Source: Clostridia bacterium (GTDB taxonomy: Bacteria > Bacillota > Clostridia > Christensenellales > CAG-917). Taken from it: a DNA stretch of 48,089 nt. The stretch's first letter is position 1; every line of letters begins with the position of its first letter. A program made the position numbers and the translations under genes. The notes below the pieces were generated by a model, which worked only from the letters and a program-made list of their open reading frames with translations, had not been told where the DNA came from and did no database searches. The stretch lies in contig JAQUST010000012.1 of assembly GCA_028710495.1 (NCBI GenBank), forward strand, positions 5,771 through 53,859, read 5' to 3'. This document shows, piece by piece, positions 17,001 through 26,922 of this stretch.

Positions 17001-19708
17001 AACTTGTTCGCAAGCTTTTGCCGTATACGGTTGAAAAACCTGACAGAGAACTGTTTTATGAATACATTTTAAAGTGCGCTGAGAACAAAGACATAATAAG
17101 AAAGCGCGAAGAAGAAATAGCTTTACTTTTGGAAGTTGACTACTCCGATGCCTCACTGATACAGCGTGAAGTCAAAGTCTTGACAGAGCTTTTTGAAAAT
17201 GCAAGCAAGCTCTACGCCGAGTGCGATTTCAATATTTTCAATGAATGCTGCGGAAATATCACTCAATATCCTCAAGTTGAACTTCATCTTGAATATTATG
17301 TTCGAGCTTATCGCAACTGCGACCGGTCTGGGACAATGTTCAACAAAATTTTCTGCATAAACCGTGAAGCCAAAAATGAAGAAATCAATCAAACAGTAGA
17401 ATATATAACAAACATAGAAAAGAATATCGACTTCATTCCAAGCTGGTGCAAATATCAAGAAATTGTTGATTACTGCAAAAAGAATGGCTTTGAATTTGTG
17501 CTTGAGCCTTTGAATGTTGGTGAAATAACCGCAGATGATATTTTGCGTTGCTTCAAGAAATCCATCTACTACAACTTTGTGAGAAGCGAAGTTTTCCTTG
17601 ATGACACACTTTGTCAGTTCTCCGCATTGACTTTGGAAGAAACAATGAACCGCTTCAAACTTCTCTCTGGTGAGTATGAAAAATTGACACGTATTGAGCT
17701 ATACAACCGCTTATGCGCTTCAATTCCCCGTTCAGACACAGAGGGAGACCACAATCTTGAGAAAGTCACTTTGTTGCGCGCAGAAAAAAATAACATGAAA
17801 GGAACAACAATTCGAAGATTGTTCGAGCAAATACCTACCATTTTGAAATCCACCTGCCCTTGTATGCTTATGAGTCCGACTTCTGTCAGTCAGTTTTTAG
17901 ACATTGATATGGACAAATTTGACCTTGTTATTTTTGATGAAGCCTCACAAGTTCCGACCTGTGAAGCTGTATGTTCAATCGCAAGAGGCAAAGAAGTCAT
18001 AGTAGTCGGCGACCCGAACCAACTTCCTCCGACATCATTCTTCCGAAACAGCTACAAAGATGAAGAGCATTACGAAGTCGAAGACTTGGAAAGCATCTTG
18101 GATGACTGCCTTTCAATCGGTATGCCCGAACGACATTTACTGTGGCATTACCGCTCCAACCACGAGAGTTTGATTGCGTTCTCAAATGCTATGTATTATG
18201 ACAATAGCCTGCTGACTTTCCCATCTCCAAACGAAATGAACTCCAGAGTTTCATTCCAGTATGTTGATGGAATTTATGAACGTGGCGGTGCAAAGTGCAA
18301 TAAAAAAGAAGCTGATGAACTCATAAAAGAAGTATTGACTCGCCTTAAAAATTCTGAATTACCGCGCCAAAGCATCGGAATTGTCACTTTCAATACTGCA
18401 CAGGCGAATTATATTGAAGATAAACTTTCAGCGCAAGTCCACCAAAACGGGCTTGACAGCGTTGCCTATGAAGTTGATGAACCTTTGTTTGTCAAAAACC
18501 TCGAAAATGTTCAAGGTGATGAGCGTGATATTATTTTATTCAGTGTTGGCTATGGTCCCGATTCATCAGGGAAGCTTTCACTGAACTTTGGTCCTCTCAA
18601 TCAAAACGGAGGATACAAGCGACTCAATGTTGCCGTAACCCGTGCAAGAAGTGAAATGAAAGTGTTTTCAGCAATCACAGGCAATATGATAGATTTGAAC
18701 CGCTCAGATGCAAAAGGTGTCAAAGGGCTCAAAGCGTTCTTGGAATATGCAGAGCGCGGCACCGAAATGTTTGTCATTGACTCGAAGAACGTTGCGCCAC
18801 GAACTCGTGGTCTCGGTGCTATGATAGCCGCGGATTTGAAAGAAAAAGGACTAGTTTGCGAATATAATGTCGGAGTTTCCAACTTCAAGATTGATGTCGC
18901 CGTAGTTGACCCGCGCAATAAGGACAAATATATATTAGGAATAATTTGTGACAGCGACAACTCAAATGCTATAACAAGTGTGCGCGACAGAATAGCTATG
19001 CACTCAAAATTCTTGAAAAAGCTTGGTTGGAACACTTATCATCTTTGGGTTATCAATTATTTCAACAATCCGAAGCGCGAAATAAACAAAATCAAAGATT
19101 TGGTTTCTGCACTCACTGAAAAGCGTGTTCTAAGCAAAAAGAGCGTCAAAGAAACACTGTCAAGATACAAACGCAACTATAAGTCTTTCTATATCAAACC
19201 TATGGCAAAAGCGGGCGCAGATTATGTCACAAACTTTGCCAATGAAGATGCAATAATTGCGAAAATACGAAGTGTAATCGAGACAGAAAGTCCGATTGAA
19301 GAGCAATATCTTGTTGACAAATTGCTCACGGCATACAATGTCGCGCGCAACAGCAAAAAAGGAGTCGCACAAATTGTCAGCTATCTAGAACAGTTTACAG
19401 TCTACAAACAAAGTTTTGACGACAAAGTTTTCTATGTCACAAAACCTGTTGATTTCTTCCGACCGTTCGACGGGAAAATAAACCGCGATATGTCAAAACA
19501 ATTTCCTGATGAAATCAAAATTGCCGCTCGTTGTGCAATAGAAAGCAAATTGAATTTGAACCGTGATGAAATAGTGAAAGAAGTATACGGATTATTCAAC
19601 TGCCCCAAAAAATCGAAAGCAGCATCCGCATGGATTGACAAAGCCGTTGAAACCGCAATTTCAAACAATCGACTTATCTGCACTCCTGACGGTATTTTGA
19701 AAACCTGA
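14057..19708 (+). CDS. giant DUF4011 - SF1 helicase - Vsr-like nuclease - DUF3320 protein (HheA-like)
   Basis: A 1883-residue protein. Residues 1-350 look like a beta-rich domain plus a degenerate transglutaminase-like segment. DUF4011 begins near 370 (WERKLLEMDMRNSLLNFR). Walker A is HGPPGTGKS (about 680), Walker B is FDEASQVP (about 1293) followed by VVGDPNQLPP. HYRSNHESLI, VQGDERD (about 1485) and VAVTRARSEM (about 1525) complete an SF1 helicase. Residues 1580-1680 match the Vsr-like nuclease fold (FKIDVAVVDP, LGI-ICDS, RDRIAMHSKFLKKLGW). The C-terminus, from about 1740, resembles DUF3320. This order is that of the single-gene anti-phage system Hhe as I recall it. In the nuclease the usual GIECDG reads GIICDS, so a probable catalytic Glu is Ile. 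It is the only long plus-strand gene, with its own promoter and terminator. Defence is inferred. Confidence 0.8.
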   Translation: MAAKLAEPKQQTIEISLNCSSTVGYYNVQNEISPIKRLYIKNLTYEDMENVTVTISSSPAFILPMQITQEIMPRRANVKFEPSLNLSPLFMVALDKRLSGKIIVSVFKDNEIIGEERCDVQVLAFNECNYKEKTESIATFVKRSVEINRLISLTNKKLDAWNITNHSASYAHSNKNSVRYYFAAAFSQLAEMEFVKRDTNLDSEIISSYSEMLSMKIVTPLELSLVLSAMLEGNGYNAIIGNIENKWYVGCFLINECFSDVVVDDASVISKKLERGVNDISMVNIDDIFNGLSFEKAEKNATDQLKRAENIDFFLDIKRSRILSIRPLPERIKTENGYDLVASRDFELEVAPKQIKEYKGDIAGETEISRERQWERKLLEMDMRNSLLNFRISHTSVKILTANLDDFIENIDENVEFSLAQKPTDATEMLSKLTKDFDRGSSMKPIVDYLSYEYKNKRLRTLLTGKDYERTLLNTYRKEKSIQEESGTATLYLAAGFLRWKEDETGEDNYAPILLYPATLTKRGVSTPVYSIQLNTEELHLNYTLLEFLYQEFNLDMRGLASVKLDDAKSILAVIARIRKEIVDRKGWEVHGNVFLCSLSFTNYLMWYDVKHKIDKFKENKIINSLIQNRSEFDVKDNILSENTSDNAYFGDDRILLPISADSSQYSAIRDSLSKSFVLHGPPGTGKSQTITNIIANNIVRGRRVLFVAEKMAALSVVYRRIKEIGIADFCLELHSDKTNKADILTRITDTLSLGEAKAEQDYLAKATEIQGCIEKLKAEMSAVHEKRYLGFSIYDAILNYFENMNAPDCLRIDSLFYEKLTETTFNKYLEILTELSLRAKECGDIDKSPFKHIGKFVYDAEWRQKGEAILDIYLMELKHLRSYAKSLLPIFNMRTVSLTSDKLSALYKICQILSEDNYMAKYFANYKTIDNAKGVIESYNEAQKRDAVMMAEYSATYGTYPQIESLEALREACSTGKYSNKLVRKLLPYTVEKPDRELFYEYILKCAENKDIIRKREEEIALLLEVDYSDASLIQREVKVLTELFENASKLYAECDFNIFNECCGNITQYPQVELHLEYYVRAYRNCDRSGTMFNKIFCINREAKNEEINQTVEYITNIEKNIDFIPSWCKYQEIVDYCKKNGFEFVLEPLNVGEITADDILRCFKKSIYYNFVRSEVFLDDTLCQFSALTLEETMNRFKLLSGEYEKLTRIELYNRLCASIPRSDTEGDHNLEKVTLLRAEKNNMKGTTIRRLFEQIPTILKSTCPCMLMSPTSVSQFLDIDMDKFDLVIFDEASQVPTCEAVCSIARGKEVIVVGDPNQLPPTSFFRNSYKDEEHYEVEDLESILDDCLSIGMPERHLLWHYRSNHESLIAFSNAMYYDNSLLTFPSPNEMNSRVSFQYVDGIYERGGAKCNKKEADELIKEVLTRLKNSELPRQSIGIVTFNTAQANYIEDKLSAQVHQNGLDSVAYEVDEPLFVKNLENVQGDERDIILFSVGYGPDSSGKLSLNFGPLNQNGGYKRLNVAVTRARSEMKVFSAITGNMIDLNRSDAKGVKGLKAFLEYAERGTEMFVIDSKNVAPRTRGLGAMIAADLKEKGLVCEYNVGVSNFKIDVAVVDPRNKDKYILGIICDSDNSNAITSVRDRIAMHSKFLKKLGWNTYHLWVINYFNNPKREINKIKDLVSALTEKRVLSKKSVKETLSRYKRNYKSFYIKPMAKAGADYVTNFANEDAIIAKIRSVIETESPIEEQYLVDKLLTAYNVARNSKKGVAQIVSYLEQFTVYKQSFDDKVFYVTKPVDFFRPFDGKINRDMSKQFPDEIKIAARCAIESKLNLNRDEIVKEVYGLFNCPKKSKAASAWIDKAVETAISNNRLICTPDGILKT

Positions 19709-19934
19709 TAATTGTAAAAACTATAGATTAAGATTTTGCGCGATTTGTTTTATGACTTACATTCTGAAAATTTGCAAGCAATTGCAAGTTAACTGATTTT
19801 GCACATAATCTCAACTCAAGCAGAAGTGAATTAACAAATTCCGAAACTAATTCGTTTGAAAGAATAGCTTATACCGAAGGCTAACAATAATACAAATGAA
19901 ATAACCAATCTAAAACTAATAATTTCGAAAAGTA

Positions 19935-19959
19935 AAAAAGAGAGCAATGCTCTCTTTTT
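19935..19959. terminator. two-way terminator between the helicase gene and purL
   Basis: AAAAAGAGAGC (19935-19945), loop AAT, GCTCTCTTTTT (19949-19959) form an 11-bp stem with A-runs on one side and T-runs on the other. It can stop transcripts from both convergent genes, the helicase (plus) and the purine operon (minus). The spacer 19709-19934 shows nothing else. Confidence 0.9.
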
Positions 19960-19984
19960 ATTTTTATCTTCATATCAAAATTGA

Positions 19985-22900
19985 TTATTTGAAATATTCA
20001 ACACCGTTTTTGAAAATATTCATATCAAAATTGCCGTTTAGATTTTGATACAAACCTTTCTGCCAGCGTTCACTATGACCCATTTTGCCCAAAACTCTGC
20101 CATCTGGAGAAACAATACCTTCTATGGCACAAATTGAACCGTTTGGATTGTATGGCGCTTGCATTGTTGCATTGTTAAAACTGTCGGCGTATTGTGTTGA
20201 CACTTGTCCGTTTTCAATCAATGTAGCAAGTGTTTCTTGATTGCAAATAAACTTACCTTCTCCGTGGCTGACTGGAACACTGAATACATCGCCAACTGTG
20301 AATGAATTCAACCATGCGGAATTATTTGAAGCTATGCGGATATTTGTCATAGTAGAAACATGGCGCGCAATATTATTGAAGGTAAGCGTTGCGCTGTTGC
20401 TGTTTTGCGGTTCGATTTTTCCAAATGGTAATAAACCCAATTTGATAAGCGCCTGAAAACCGTTGCAAATGCCAAGAGCCAAACCGTCACGCATGTAAAG
20501 AAGATTTTCGACACATTCTTTCAAAATTGGATTTCTGAATGCAGTTGCAATAAACTTTCCACTGCCGTCAGGCTCATCACCACCGCTAAATCCGCCTGGG
20601 AATGCAATAATTTGCGCTTTGTCAATCAGCTTTTTCATTTCAGCGATAGAACACTCAATATCTTTTGCATTTTGATTTTTTATGACAAACACATCTGCAG
20701 TCGCTCCTGCAATTTCAAATGCCCGTGCAGTGTCAAGCTCACAGTTTGTTCCAGGGAAGACAGGAATAAACACGCGAGGTTTTACAATGCTCTTGCCCTT
20801 GAATATTTTTTTGGTTGAGTACGAAATATTCTTTGCTTCTCCTCCATTTGGTGCAGTAGTTGAAAAAACTGATTCCAAAGTTCCGGTGAATGCACTTGAA
20901 AGTTTTTCGATAGAAAATGAAAGTTCCTGCGCCGTGATTTTTCCACTACTATTGAGCTCACCCATAAACTCCGCGTTCTCGCTAACTATCTTTTCATTCG
21001 TTATCAATATGATATCGCCAATGCTGTATTTGTACATCCCTTTATCAACCAGATTGAGATGTGCGCCAACTTGATTACCAATACACGACTTAGCAAGAGT
21101 GACCAAAAATCCGTTTTCTTCCACTGCTGAGTTCTTGACTTTTCCGTTTTTTATAAGCTTTTCAATTTCTGCATACATCATAAGAAGCTCATTATATTTT
21201 GGCTTACCAAAATAGTCCTTTGCTATTTTGAAACGGTAAATAAAGCCCGAACTTCCAAACGCATTATGAATAATATTATTATCTTTTGCAATACCCATTC
21301 CAAAAGCAATAAGAGTTGGCGGAACATCAATATTTTCAAAAGTTCCGCTCATTGAATCCTTGCCGCCTATTGCCCCAATTTTCATATTGATTTGAGCATC
21401 AAACGCGCCTAGCAATGCAGACAATGGCTCACCCCAGCGTATTTCATCACGATTCAACCGCTTGAAAAATTCCTGCAAAGTGAGATAAATGGTATTGTAT
21501 TCAACACCACTTGCAACAAGCTTGCTTACTGCGCTGACTATTGAATAAATCGAACCGATATAAGGCGATTTCACCATAAGGTCAGGGTAAGCACCATATG
21601 AAGAACAAGTTACTGTATGTGTAAACTTGCTGACAGGTGGTTTTGAAACCATAACTGTGGCAGGTGTAAGCTGAGTTTTTCCGCCAAACGGCATAAGAAC
21701 ACTTGCCGCACCAATTGTGCTGTCAAACACTTCTCCTGCACCTTTTTGTGAGCAGTTGGTAAGTCGGCTGAGTTCAACGCAAAGAGCATCCTCAAATTTT
21801 CCTTCATTCAATAGCTTTGTCGTGTCGCCGTGAAGTGTGTCGAAAAAATTGTCAAATTTTTCTTCGATTATGACATCTTGGATTTGCTTCACTCCGTTTG
21901 TATCAAGGAATTTGCGCTCCAAATCAACTATTGTTTCTTCTGCATAAAACATACGCAATCTGCCGTTATCCGTAACTTCTGCAACTTGAGTCGCTTTCAA
22001 ATTTTCTATTTTTGCAAACTCCAAAAACCGCTCAACATTTTCTTTTTTTATGACAACCGCCATACGCTCCTGGCTCTCGCTGATTGCAAGTTCCGTAGCG
22101 GTCAAACCATCATATTTCTTGCTTATGCACTCGAGATGAATATCAAGGCTGTCGGAGAGTTCGCCTATTGCCACGCTGACTCCTCCAGCACCAAAGTCGT
22201 TGCATCGAATTATCATTTGCGCTACTTCTCTATTACGGAACAAACGCTGAAGTTTTCTTTCCTCTGGAGCATTTCCCTTTTGCACTTCTGCTCCGCACAG
22301 GTCAACTGAATCTATGGTATGTGCCTTACTGCTTCCGGTTGCGCCACCGCATCCGTCACGACCCGTGTCACCGCCAACCAACAAAATAATGTCACTTGCT
22401 TGCGGGCGTTCTCTCACAACATTTGCTTTTGGAGCGCCACCAATAACATAACCTGTTTCAAGTCGCTTTGCCTTGAAGCGGTCATTATATAATTCATGAA
22501 CTATACCTGTCGCAAGCCCGATTTGATTGCCGTAGCTAGAAAAACCTGCCAATGCGGTTTTGGTCAAAACTCGTTGCGGAAGTTTTCCTGAAAGTGTGCT
22601 TTTGTGACTCTCAAGTGGATTGCCAGCCCCTGTGATTCTCATTGCTTGATAAACATAAGAGCGACCACTGAGCGGGTCACGAATTGCTCCGCCGAGACAA
22701 GTTGCAGCACCGCCAAAAGGTTCTATTTCAGTTGGATGATTGTGCGTTTCGTTTTTGAACATAATGAGCCAGTCTTCATTTTCTCCGCCATTGTCAACTG
22801 CAACAACAACTGAGCATGCATTGATTTCTTCACTTTCATCAAGATTGCGAAGATAGCCTTCTTTGCGAAGTTGCTTGACTGCTAGTGTCGCAATATCCAT

Positions 22901-23704
22901 AAGACAAGGGTATTTTTCTGGACGGTTACTGTATAACTCCCCAAATTTTTCACGATAAAGTTCAAGCGATTTTTCGATATGAGGATTATCGCTTTCCACT
23001 TTGACACTTTTGATTTCTGTCAAAAATGTGGTATGGCGGCAATGGTCGCTCCAATATGTATCTATGACTTTGAGTTCTGTAAGAGTTGGGTTGCGCTTTT
23101 GTGATGTAAAATAATCTTGAACAAAAGAAATATCCTCAAAGTTCATTGCAAAGCCAAAACCCGAATAAAAGTCTTTCAATTTTGCTTTGTCCATATCAAT
23201 AAAGCCATCCATATCTATGCGCATTTTTTGCAAAATGGTTTCATCTCTTTTCAAGGTACCAGGAAGCAGAATCGTTCCTTCTTTGCTGTCGACAGGATTT
23301 ATAAGATATTTTTTAATTTGCGCAAATTGCTCATCGCTTAAATTTTCAAAAATAAACACTGTGGCACACCGCACCAAAGGTCGAATTCCTGCGGTCAAAA
23401 GTTGAACGCATTGCGCTGCGCTGTCGGCTCGTTGGTCGTATTGACCATCAAGATATTCAACCACCAAAATTTGTTTGTTTTCAAATTCTTTGAGGTTGTC
23501 ATAAGTAATGTCAACAGTAGGCTCTGAAAATATTGATACGCGTGCACTTGCAAGAGTGCATTCATCAATTCCTTCAACATCGTATCTTAAAATTCTACGG
23601 AGATAATCACATTCAATTCCAAGCAAGTGCTTGATATCGTTGCGAATTTTTCCTGTTGCACTGTCAAATTGTTTCAACTTTTCAACATATATTCGATTTA
23701 CCAT
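19985..23704 (-). CDS. purL: phosphoribosylformylglycinamidine synthase, single chain
   Basis: A 1239-residue FGAM synthase that converts FGAR, glutamine and ATP to FGAM. It is the long one-chain form (synthetase plus glutaminase) of the Clostridia type, so separate purS and purQ are not needed. The synthetase part shows YWSDHCRHTTF, FKNETHNHPTEIEPFGGAATCLGG and GGKDSMSG. The C-terminal glutaminase starts near residue 980, with FPGTNCELDTARAF, nucleophile Cys1080 in ALGICNGFQAL, and His1210/Glu1212 in MGHSERW (usually GHPER). It is the last gene of the purine operon, 120 bases after purD, with GAGG upstream of the ATG, and it ends at the two-way terminator. Confidence 0.96.
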   Translation of the reverse strand: MVNRIYVEKLKQFDSATGKIRNDIKHLLGIECDYLRRILRYDVEGIDECTLASARVSIFSEPTVDITYDNLKEFENKQILVVEYLDGQYDQRADSAAQCVQLLTAGIRPLVRCATVFIFENLSDEQFAQIKKYLINPVDSKEGTILLPGTLKRDETILQKMRIDMDGFIDMDKAKLKDFYSGFGFAMNFEDISFVQDYFTSQKRNPTLTELKVIDTYWSDHCRHTTFLTEIKSVKVESDNPHIEKSLELYREKFGELYSNRPEKYPCLMDIATLAVKQLRKEGYLRNLDESEEINACSVVVAVDNGGENEDWLIMFKNETHNHPTEIEPFGGAATCLGGAIRDPLSGRSYVYQAMRITGAGNPLESHKSTLSGKLPQRVLTKTALAGFSSYGNQIGLATGIVHELYNDRFKAKRLETGYVIGGAPKANVVRERPQASDIILLVGGDTGRDGCGGATGSSKAHTIDSVDLCGAEVQKGNAPEERKLQRLFRNREVAQMIIRCNDFGAGGVSVAIGELSDSLDIHLECISKKYDGLTATELAISESQERMAVVIKKENVERFLEFAKIENLKATQVAEVTDNGRLRMFYAEETIVDLERKFLDTNGVKQIQDVIIEEKFDNFFDTLHGDTTKLLNEGKFEDALCVELSRLTNCSQKGAGEVFDSTIGAASVLMPFGGKTQLTPATVMVSKPPVSKFTHTVTCSSYGAYPDLMVKSPYIGSIYSIVSAVSKLVASGVEYNTIYLTLQEFFKRLNRDEIRWGEPLSALLGAFDAQINMKIGAIGGKDSMSGTFENIDVPPTLIAFGMGIAKDNNIIHNAFGSSGFIYRFKIAKDYFGKPKYNELLMMYAEIEKLIKNGKVKNSAVEENGFLVTLAKSCIGNQVGAHLNLVDKGMYKYSIGDIILITNEKIVSENAEFMGELNSSGKITAQELSFSIEKLSSAFTGTLESVFSTTAPNGGEAKNISYSTKKIFKGKSIVKPRVFIPVFPGTNCELDTARAFEIAGATADVFVIKNQNAKDIECSIAEMKKLIDKAQIIAFPGGFSGGDEPDGSGKFIATAFRNPILKECVENLLYMRDGLALGICNGFQALIKLGLLPFGKIEPQNSNSATLTFNNIARHVSTMTNIRIASNNSAWLNSFTVGDVFSVPVSHGEGKFICNQETLATLIENGQVSTQYADSFNNATMQAPYNPNGSICAIEGIVSPDGRVLGKMGHSERWQKGLYQNLNGNFDMNIFKNGVEYFK

Positions 23705-23824
23705 TTTTTCCTCTTCACCTTGTCTTAAAATCTTTTCTTCATTCGCAAAACTTTCACGAACATTTTTGTTTTTTCAAAACAATAAATGATTTTATCAAAA
23801 GATAAAATTTGATTGTTAATTTCG

Positions 23825-25075
23825 TTACTTTATTCCAATATCAGTTCTGTACCTTGAGTCGGTAAATTTAATTTTATCGATTTGTCCGTACACTATTTGT
23901 CTTGCTTGTTCTATATTGTCCGCAATAGTTGTGACGCAAAGTACCCTGCCTCCGTTTGTCACAAGCACTCCATTGTCGATTCTTGTTCCGCTATGAAATA
24001 TTTTTATATCCTTTGACATTGGCTCAATCGTTATTGGATAACCTTTCACAACATTTGACGGATAGCCTCCGCTTGCAACGACAACACAAAATCCTGTTTT
24101 GTTTTCCCACTCAATACTCAAATCTGAAAGTGTTCCGTCTATGCACGCATCCACAACATTCACAAAATCCGTTTTCAAAAGCGGAAGCACGACTTGAGTT
24201 TCAGGGTCACCAAATCGAGCATTGTATTCAATGACTTTGACACCGTTTTTAGTAAGCATAAGCCCGAAATATATTACACCTTTGAAAGTACGGTTTTCGC
24301 GCGATAAAGCACTTATAGTAGGCAAAATGATATTGTCAAGTGTCTCATTCGCTATTTCTTCGGTATAAGTGAGGGTAGGCGCAAAAGCTCCCATACCTCC
24401 TGTATTGAGTCCTTTATCGTTGTCAAAAGCTTTCTTGTGGTCTTGACTTGCAGGCATACATTTGACTGTTTCGCCATCGGTAAATGCAAGAACTGTAACT
24501 TCTTTCCCCTCCAAAAATTCTTCTATAACAACAGAACTGCCCGCCATTCCAAACACCTTGTCGAGCATTATTTGCGATAAACCAAGTAGTGCGGATTTTT
24601 CATCTTCACAGATTAAAACACCCTTACCAAGAGCAAGACCGTCCGCTTTCAAAACCACTGGATAATTGAATTTCTCCAGATATTGTTTTGCTTTTTCAAA
24701 ATCAGAAAACACTTCATAGCTTGCAGTCGGAATTGAGTTTCGCTTCATAAAATCTTTTGAAAACGCTTTGCTGCCTTCAATTATTGCAGCTTCTTTCGTT
24801 GGGCCAAAAGCTCTTATTCCTGCTTTTTCAAGTTCATTGACAAGTCCCAAAGCAAGCGGATCGTCAGGCGCAACAAAAACTAAGTCGATATGTTCTGTTT
24901 TTGCAAACTCGATAATTTTTTCAAAGCTCAAAACGGAGATAGGAACACATTCGGCAACTTCTGCAATTCCTGCATTTCCCGGTGCACAATATAGCTTTGT
25001 CACTTTTTTACTTTTTTTCAACTGACAGCAAATCGCATGTTCGCGGCCACCGCCACCTATTACCAAAACTTTCAT
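23825..25075 (-). CDS. purD: phosphoribosylamine-glycine ligase (GAR synthetase)
   Basis: A 416-residue ATP-grasp enzyme that joins glycine to 5-phosphoribosylamine. The start MKVLVIGGGGREHAI, the SKAFSKDFMKRNSIPTASYEVF linker, FPVVLKADG-type segment (YPVVLKADGLALGKGV), MPASQDHKKAFDNDKGLNTGGMGAF and ARFGDPETQ are the standard PurD motifs. The ATG at 25075 has AAAAGGAT just upstream. The longer frame from 25117 adds residues not seen in the family. The 314 bases before the next gene (purH) contain a likely extra promoter, so purD-purL may be made partly on their own transcript. Confidence 0.95.
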   Translation of the reverse strand: MKVLVIGGGGREHAICCQLKKSKKVTKLYCAPGNAGIAEVAECVPISVLSFEKIIEFAKTEHIDLVFVAPDDPLALGLVNELEKAGIRAFGPTKEAAIIEGSKAFSKDFMKRNSIPTASYEVFSDFEKAKQYLEKFNYPVVLKADGLALGKGVLICEDEKSALLGLSQIMLDKVFGMAGSSVVIEEFLEGKEVTVLAFTDGETVKCMPASQDHKKAFDNDKGLNTGGMGAFAPTLTYTEEIANETLDNIILPTISALSRENRTFKGVIYFGLMLTKNGVKVIEYNARFGDPETQVVLPLLKTDFVNVVDACIDGTLSDLSIEWENKTGFCVVVASGGYPSNVVKGYPITIEPMSKDIKIFHSGTRIDNGVLVTNGGRVLCVTTIADNIEQARQIVYGQIDKIKFTDSRYRTDIGIK

Positions 25076-25135
25076 TTGCAATATCCTTTTATGAAATTTT
25101 ATTGAACAAATTTCCAATTTGTTACTACAAAGTCA

Positions 25136-25164
25136 ATTAGCGTTTGATTTTTTGATTATGTCAA
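25136..25164 (-). promoter_or_regulatory. possible internal promoter for purD-purL
   Basis: In the 25076-25389 spacer the minus strand reads -35 TTGACA (25164-25159), 17 bases, -10 GCTAAT (25141-25136). The -35 is perfect and the -10 has two mismatches. Nothing else firm is seen in the spacer; there are only AT-rich stretches and a loose hairpin near 25308-25375. Confidence 0.4.
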
Positions 25165-25389
25165 TAGCTTTTCAAAAATCGATCAAACTTTAGTTTGCAA
25201 TTATTATCTGAAAATTTAGTTTTCTATTTTTTCAACAATTATTATAAAACAATCAAAAACCAAATTAAGCATATAGAAATTTGTAAAATGATATGAGCTT
25301 GCGACAGGTTGGAAGCTTTCATCTTCATCTAGTTTCATTTAGCATACGGAGAAGTGAAAAACTTTCAAGCTGTTTATAAGGTCGTTGAA

Positions 25390-26922
25390 TTAGTGTTTGA
25401 AATGTCTAACGCCTGTAAATACCATAGCGATTCCTGATGCGTCACATTCTTCAATGCTTTCTGTATCACGCACAGAACCACCTGGTTGAATGATAGATGA
25501 AATTCCAAGCTTAGTCGATTCTTTCACGCAATCATTGAATGGGAAAAATGCATCGCTTGCCAACACAGCGCCTTTTGTTTCGGAGAGCGAATGTTCGCCT
25601 GCTTGAGTCGTTGCCCAAATACGGTTTGTTTGTCCAACACCGATACCCAATGTCGCATTGTCTTTTGCAATAACTATTGCATTTGATTTGCAGTGTTTGA
25701 CAACTTTCATCGCAAATTGCATTGTAGCTTCTTCTTCTTTTGCTGGTGCTTTCTTTGTTACAACGGTAAATCCTTCTTTAGTTTCCAAATCTGCTTCTTG
25801 CATAATAAGACCGCCATAGCATTTTTTGAATTCCATTGTACCTTTTGGATTTGACTTGCCTACTTCTGCAAGTTTTAAAACTCTGAGATTCGGTTTTTTT
25901 GCGAGCACTGCGATCGCTTCTTCTGTGAAATCAGGAGCAATCACAATCTCAAGGAAAATCTTTATCATTTCTTCAGCTGTAGCCTTATCAATAGTTCTGT
26001 TTGAAGCCACAATACCGCCATAAATTGAAACAGGGTCACAAGCATATGCGCGAATATAGGCATCATAAATATTGTCCGCACTGGCAACTCCACACGGATT
26101 TGCGTGCTTGACAGCAACTATTGTCGGTTCGCTAAATTCTTTAAGGAGTTCGACAGCTCCGTTTGTGTCATTGATATTGTTGTAAGAAATTTGCTTGCCG
26201 TTCAACTGTTCAGCATTGACAAGAGAATTTTTGATAGGAAGCACTTCGCCATAAGCTGCTGCTTGTTGATGTGGATTTTCGCCGTAACGCAACTGCTCTT
26301 TCTTTTCGTATGCCAAAGTCAGTTGGTCTGGAAACTCAATTCCGAGTTTGCCACGAAGATAAGTTGAAATCATAGTGTCATAAACTGCGGTGTGTTGATA
26401 AACTTTGTACATCAAATATTTTCTTGTATCAAGCGAAACTGAACCTGATTTGATTTCTTCGAATACTTTTTCATAGTCATTAGGGTCAACAATAACGATA
26501 ACATCCTGAAAGTTTTTTGCAGCTGAACGAAGCATTGTCGGGCCACCAATATCGATATTTTCGACGGCCTCTTGAAACTCAATCCCTTCTTTCATTATTG
26601 TTTGTTTGAATGGATAAAGATTGACAATGACAACGTCTATAGTGTTGATGTTGAGTTCAGAAAGTTGAGCCATATGCTCTGGATTGTTTCTTATTGCCAA
26701 AAGTCCTGCGTGCACTGCAGGATGCAGAGTTTTGACGCGTCCGTCCAAGCATTCTGGGAATGAAGTTATTTCACTGATGTTCAAAACTGGCAATCCCGCC
26801 TTTTTAAGCGCGTTGTAAGTTCCACCGGTTGATATGATTTCGTAACCTTGTTCCACCAAAGTTTTGCATACTGCTTCAATGTTTGTCTTGTCTGATACGC
26901 TGACCAATGCTCTCTTTTTCAT
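25390..26922 (-). CDS. purH: AICAR transformylase / IMP cyclohydrolase
   Basis: A 510-residue bifunctional enzyme for the last two steps to IMP. The N-terminal cyclohydrolase (about 1-195) shows [16 protein letters not shown] and [16 protein letters not shown]. The C-terminal transformylase shows [19 protein letters not shown], the active-site Lys-His in [15 protein letters not shown], and the terminal [24 protein letters not shown]-type segment. Length is normal. Its ATG overlaps the purN stop by 4 bases (ATGA), with a ribosome-binding site inside purN. Confidence 0.96.
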   Translation of the reverse strand: MKKRALVSVSDKTNIEAVCKTLVEQGYEIISTGGTYNALKKAGLPVLNISEITSFPECLDGRVKTLHPAVHAGLLAIRNNPEHMAQLSELNINTIDVVIVNLYPFKQTIMKEGIEFQEAVENIDIGGPTMLRSAAKNFQDVIVIVDPNDYEKVFEEIKSGSVSLDTRKYLMYKVYQHTAVYDTMISTYLRGKLGIEFPDQLTLAYEKKEQLRYGENPHQQAAAYGEVLPIKNSLVNAEQLNGKQISYNNINDTNGAVELLKEFSEPTIVAVKHANPCGVASADNIYDAYIRAYACDPVSIYGGIVASNRTIDKATAEEMIKIFLEIVIAPDFTEEAIAVLAKKPNLRVLKLAEVGKSNPKGTMEFKKCYGGLIMQEADLETKEGFTVVTKKAPAKEEEATMQFAMKVVKHCKSNAIVIAKDNATLGIGVGQTNRIWATTQAGEHSLSETKGAVLASDAFFPFNDCVKESTKLGISSIIQPGGSVRDTESIEECDASGIAMVFTGVRHFKH

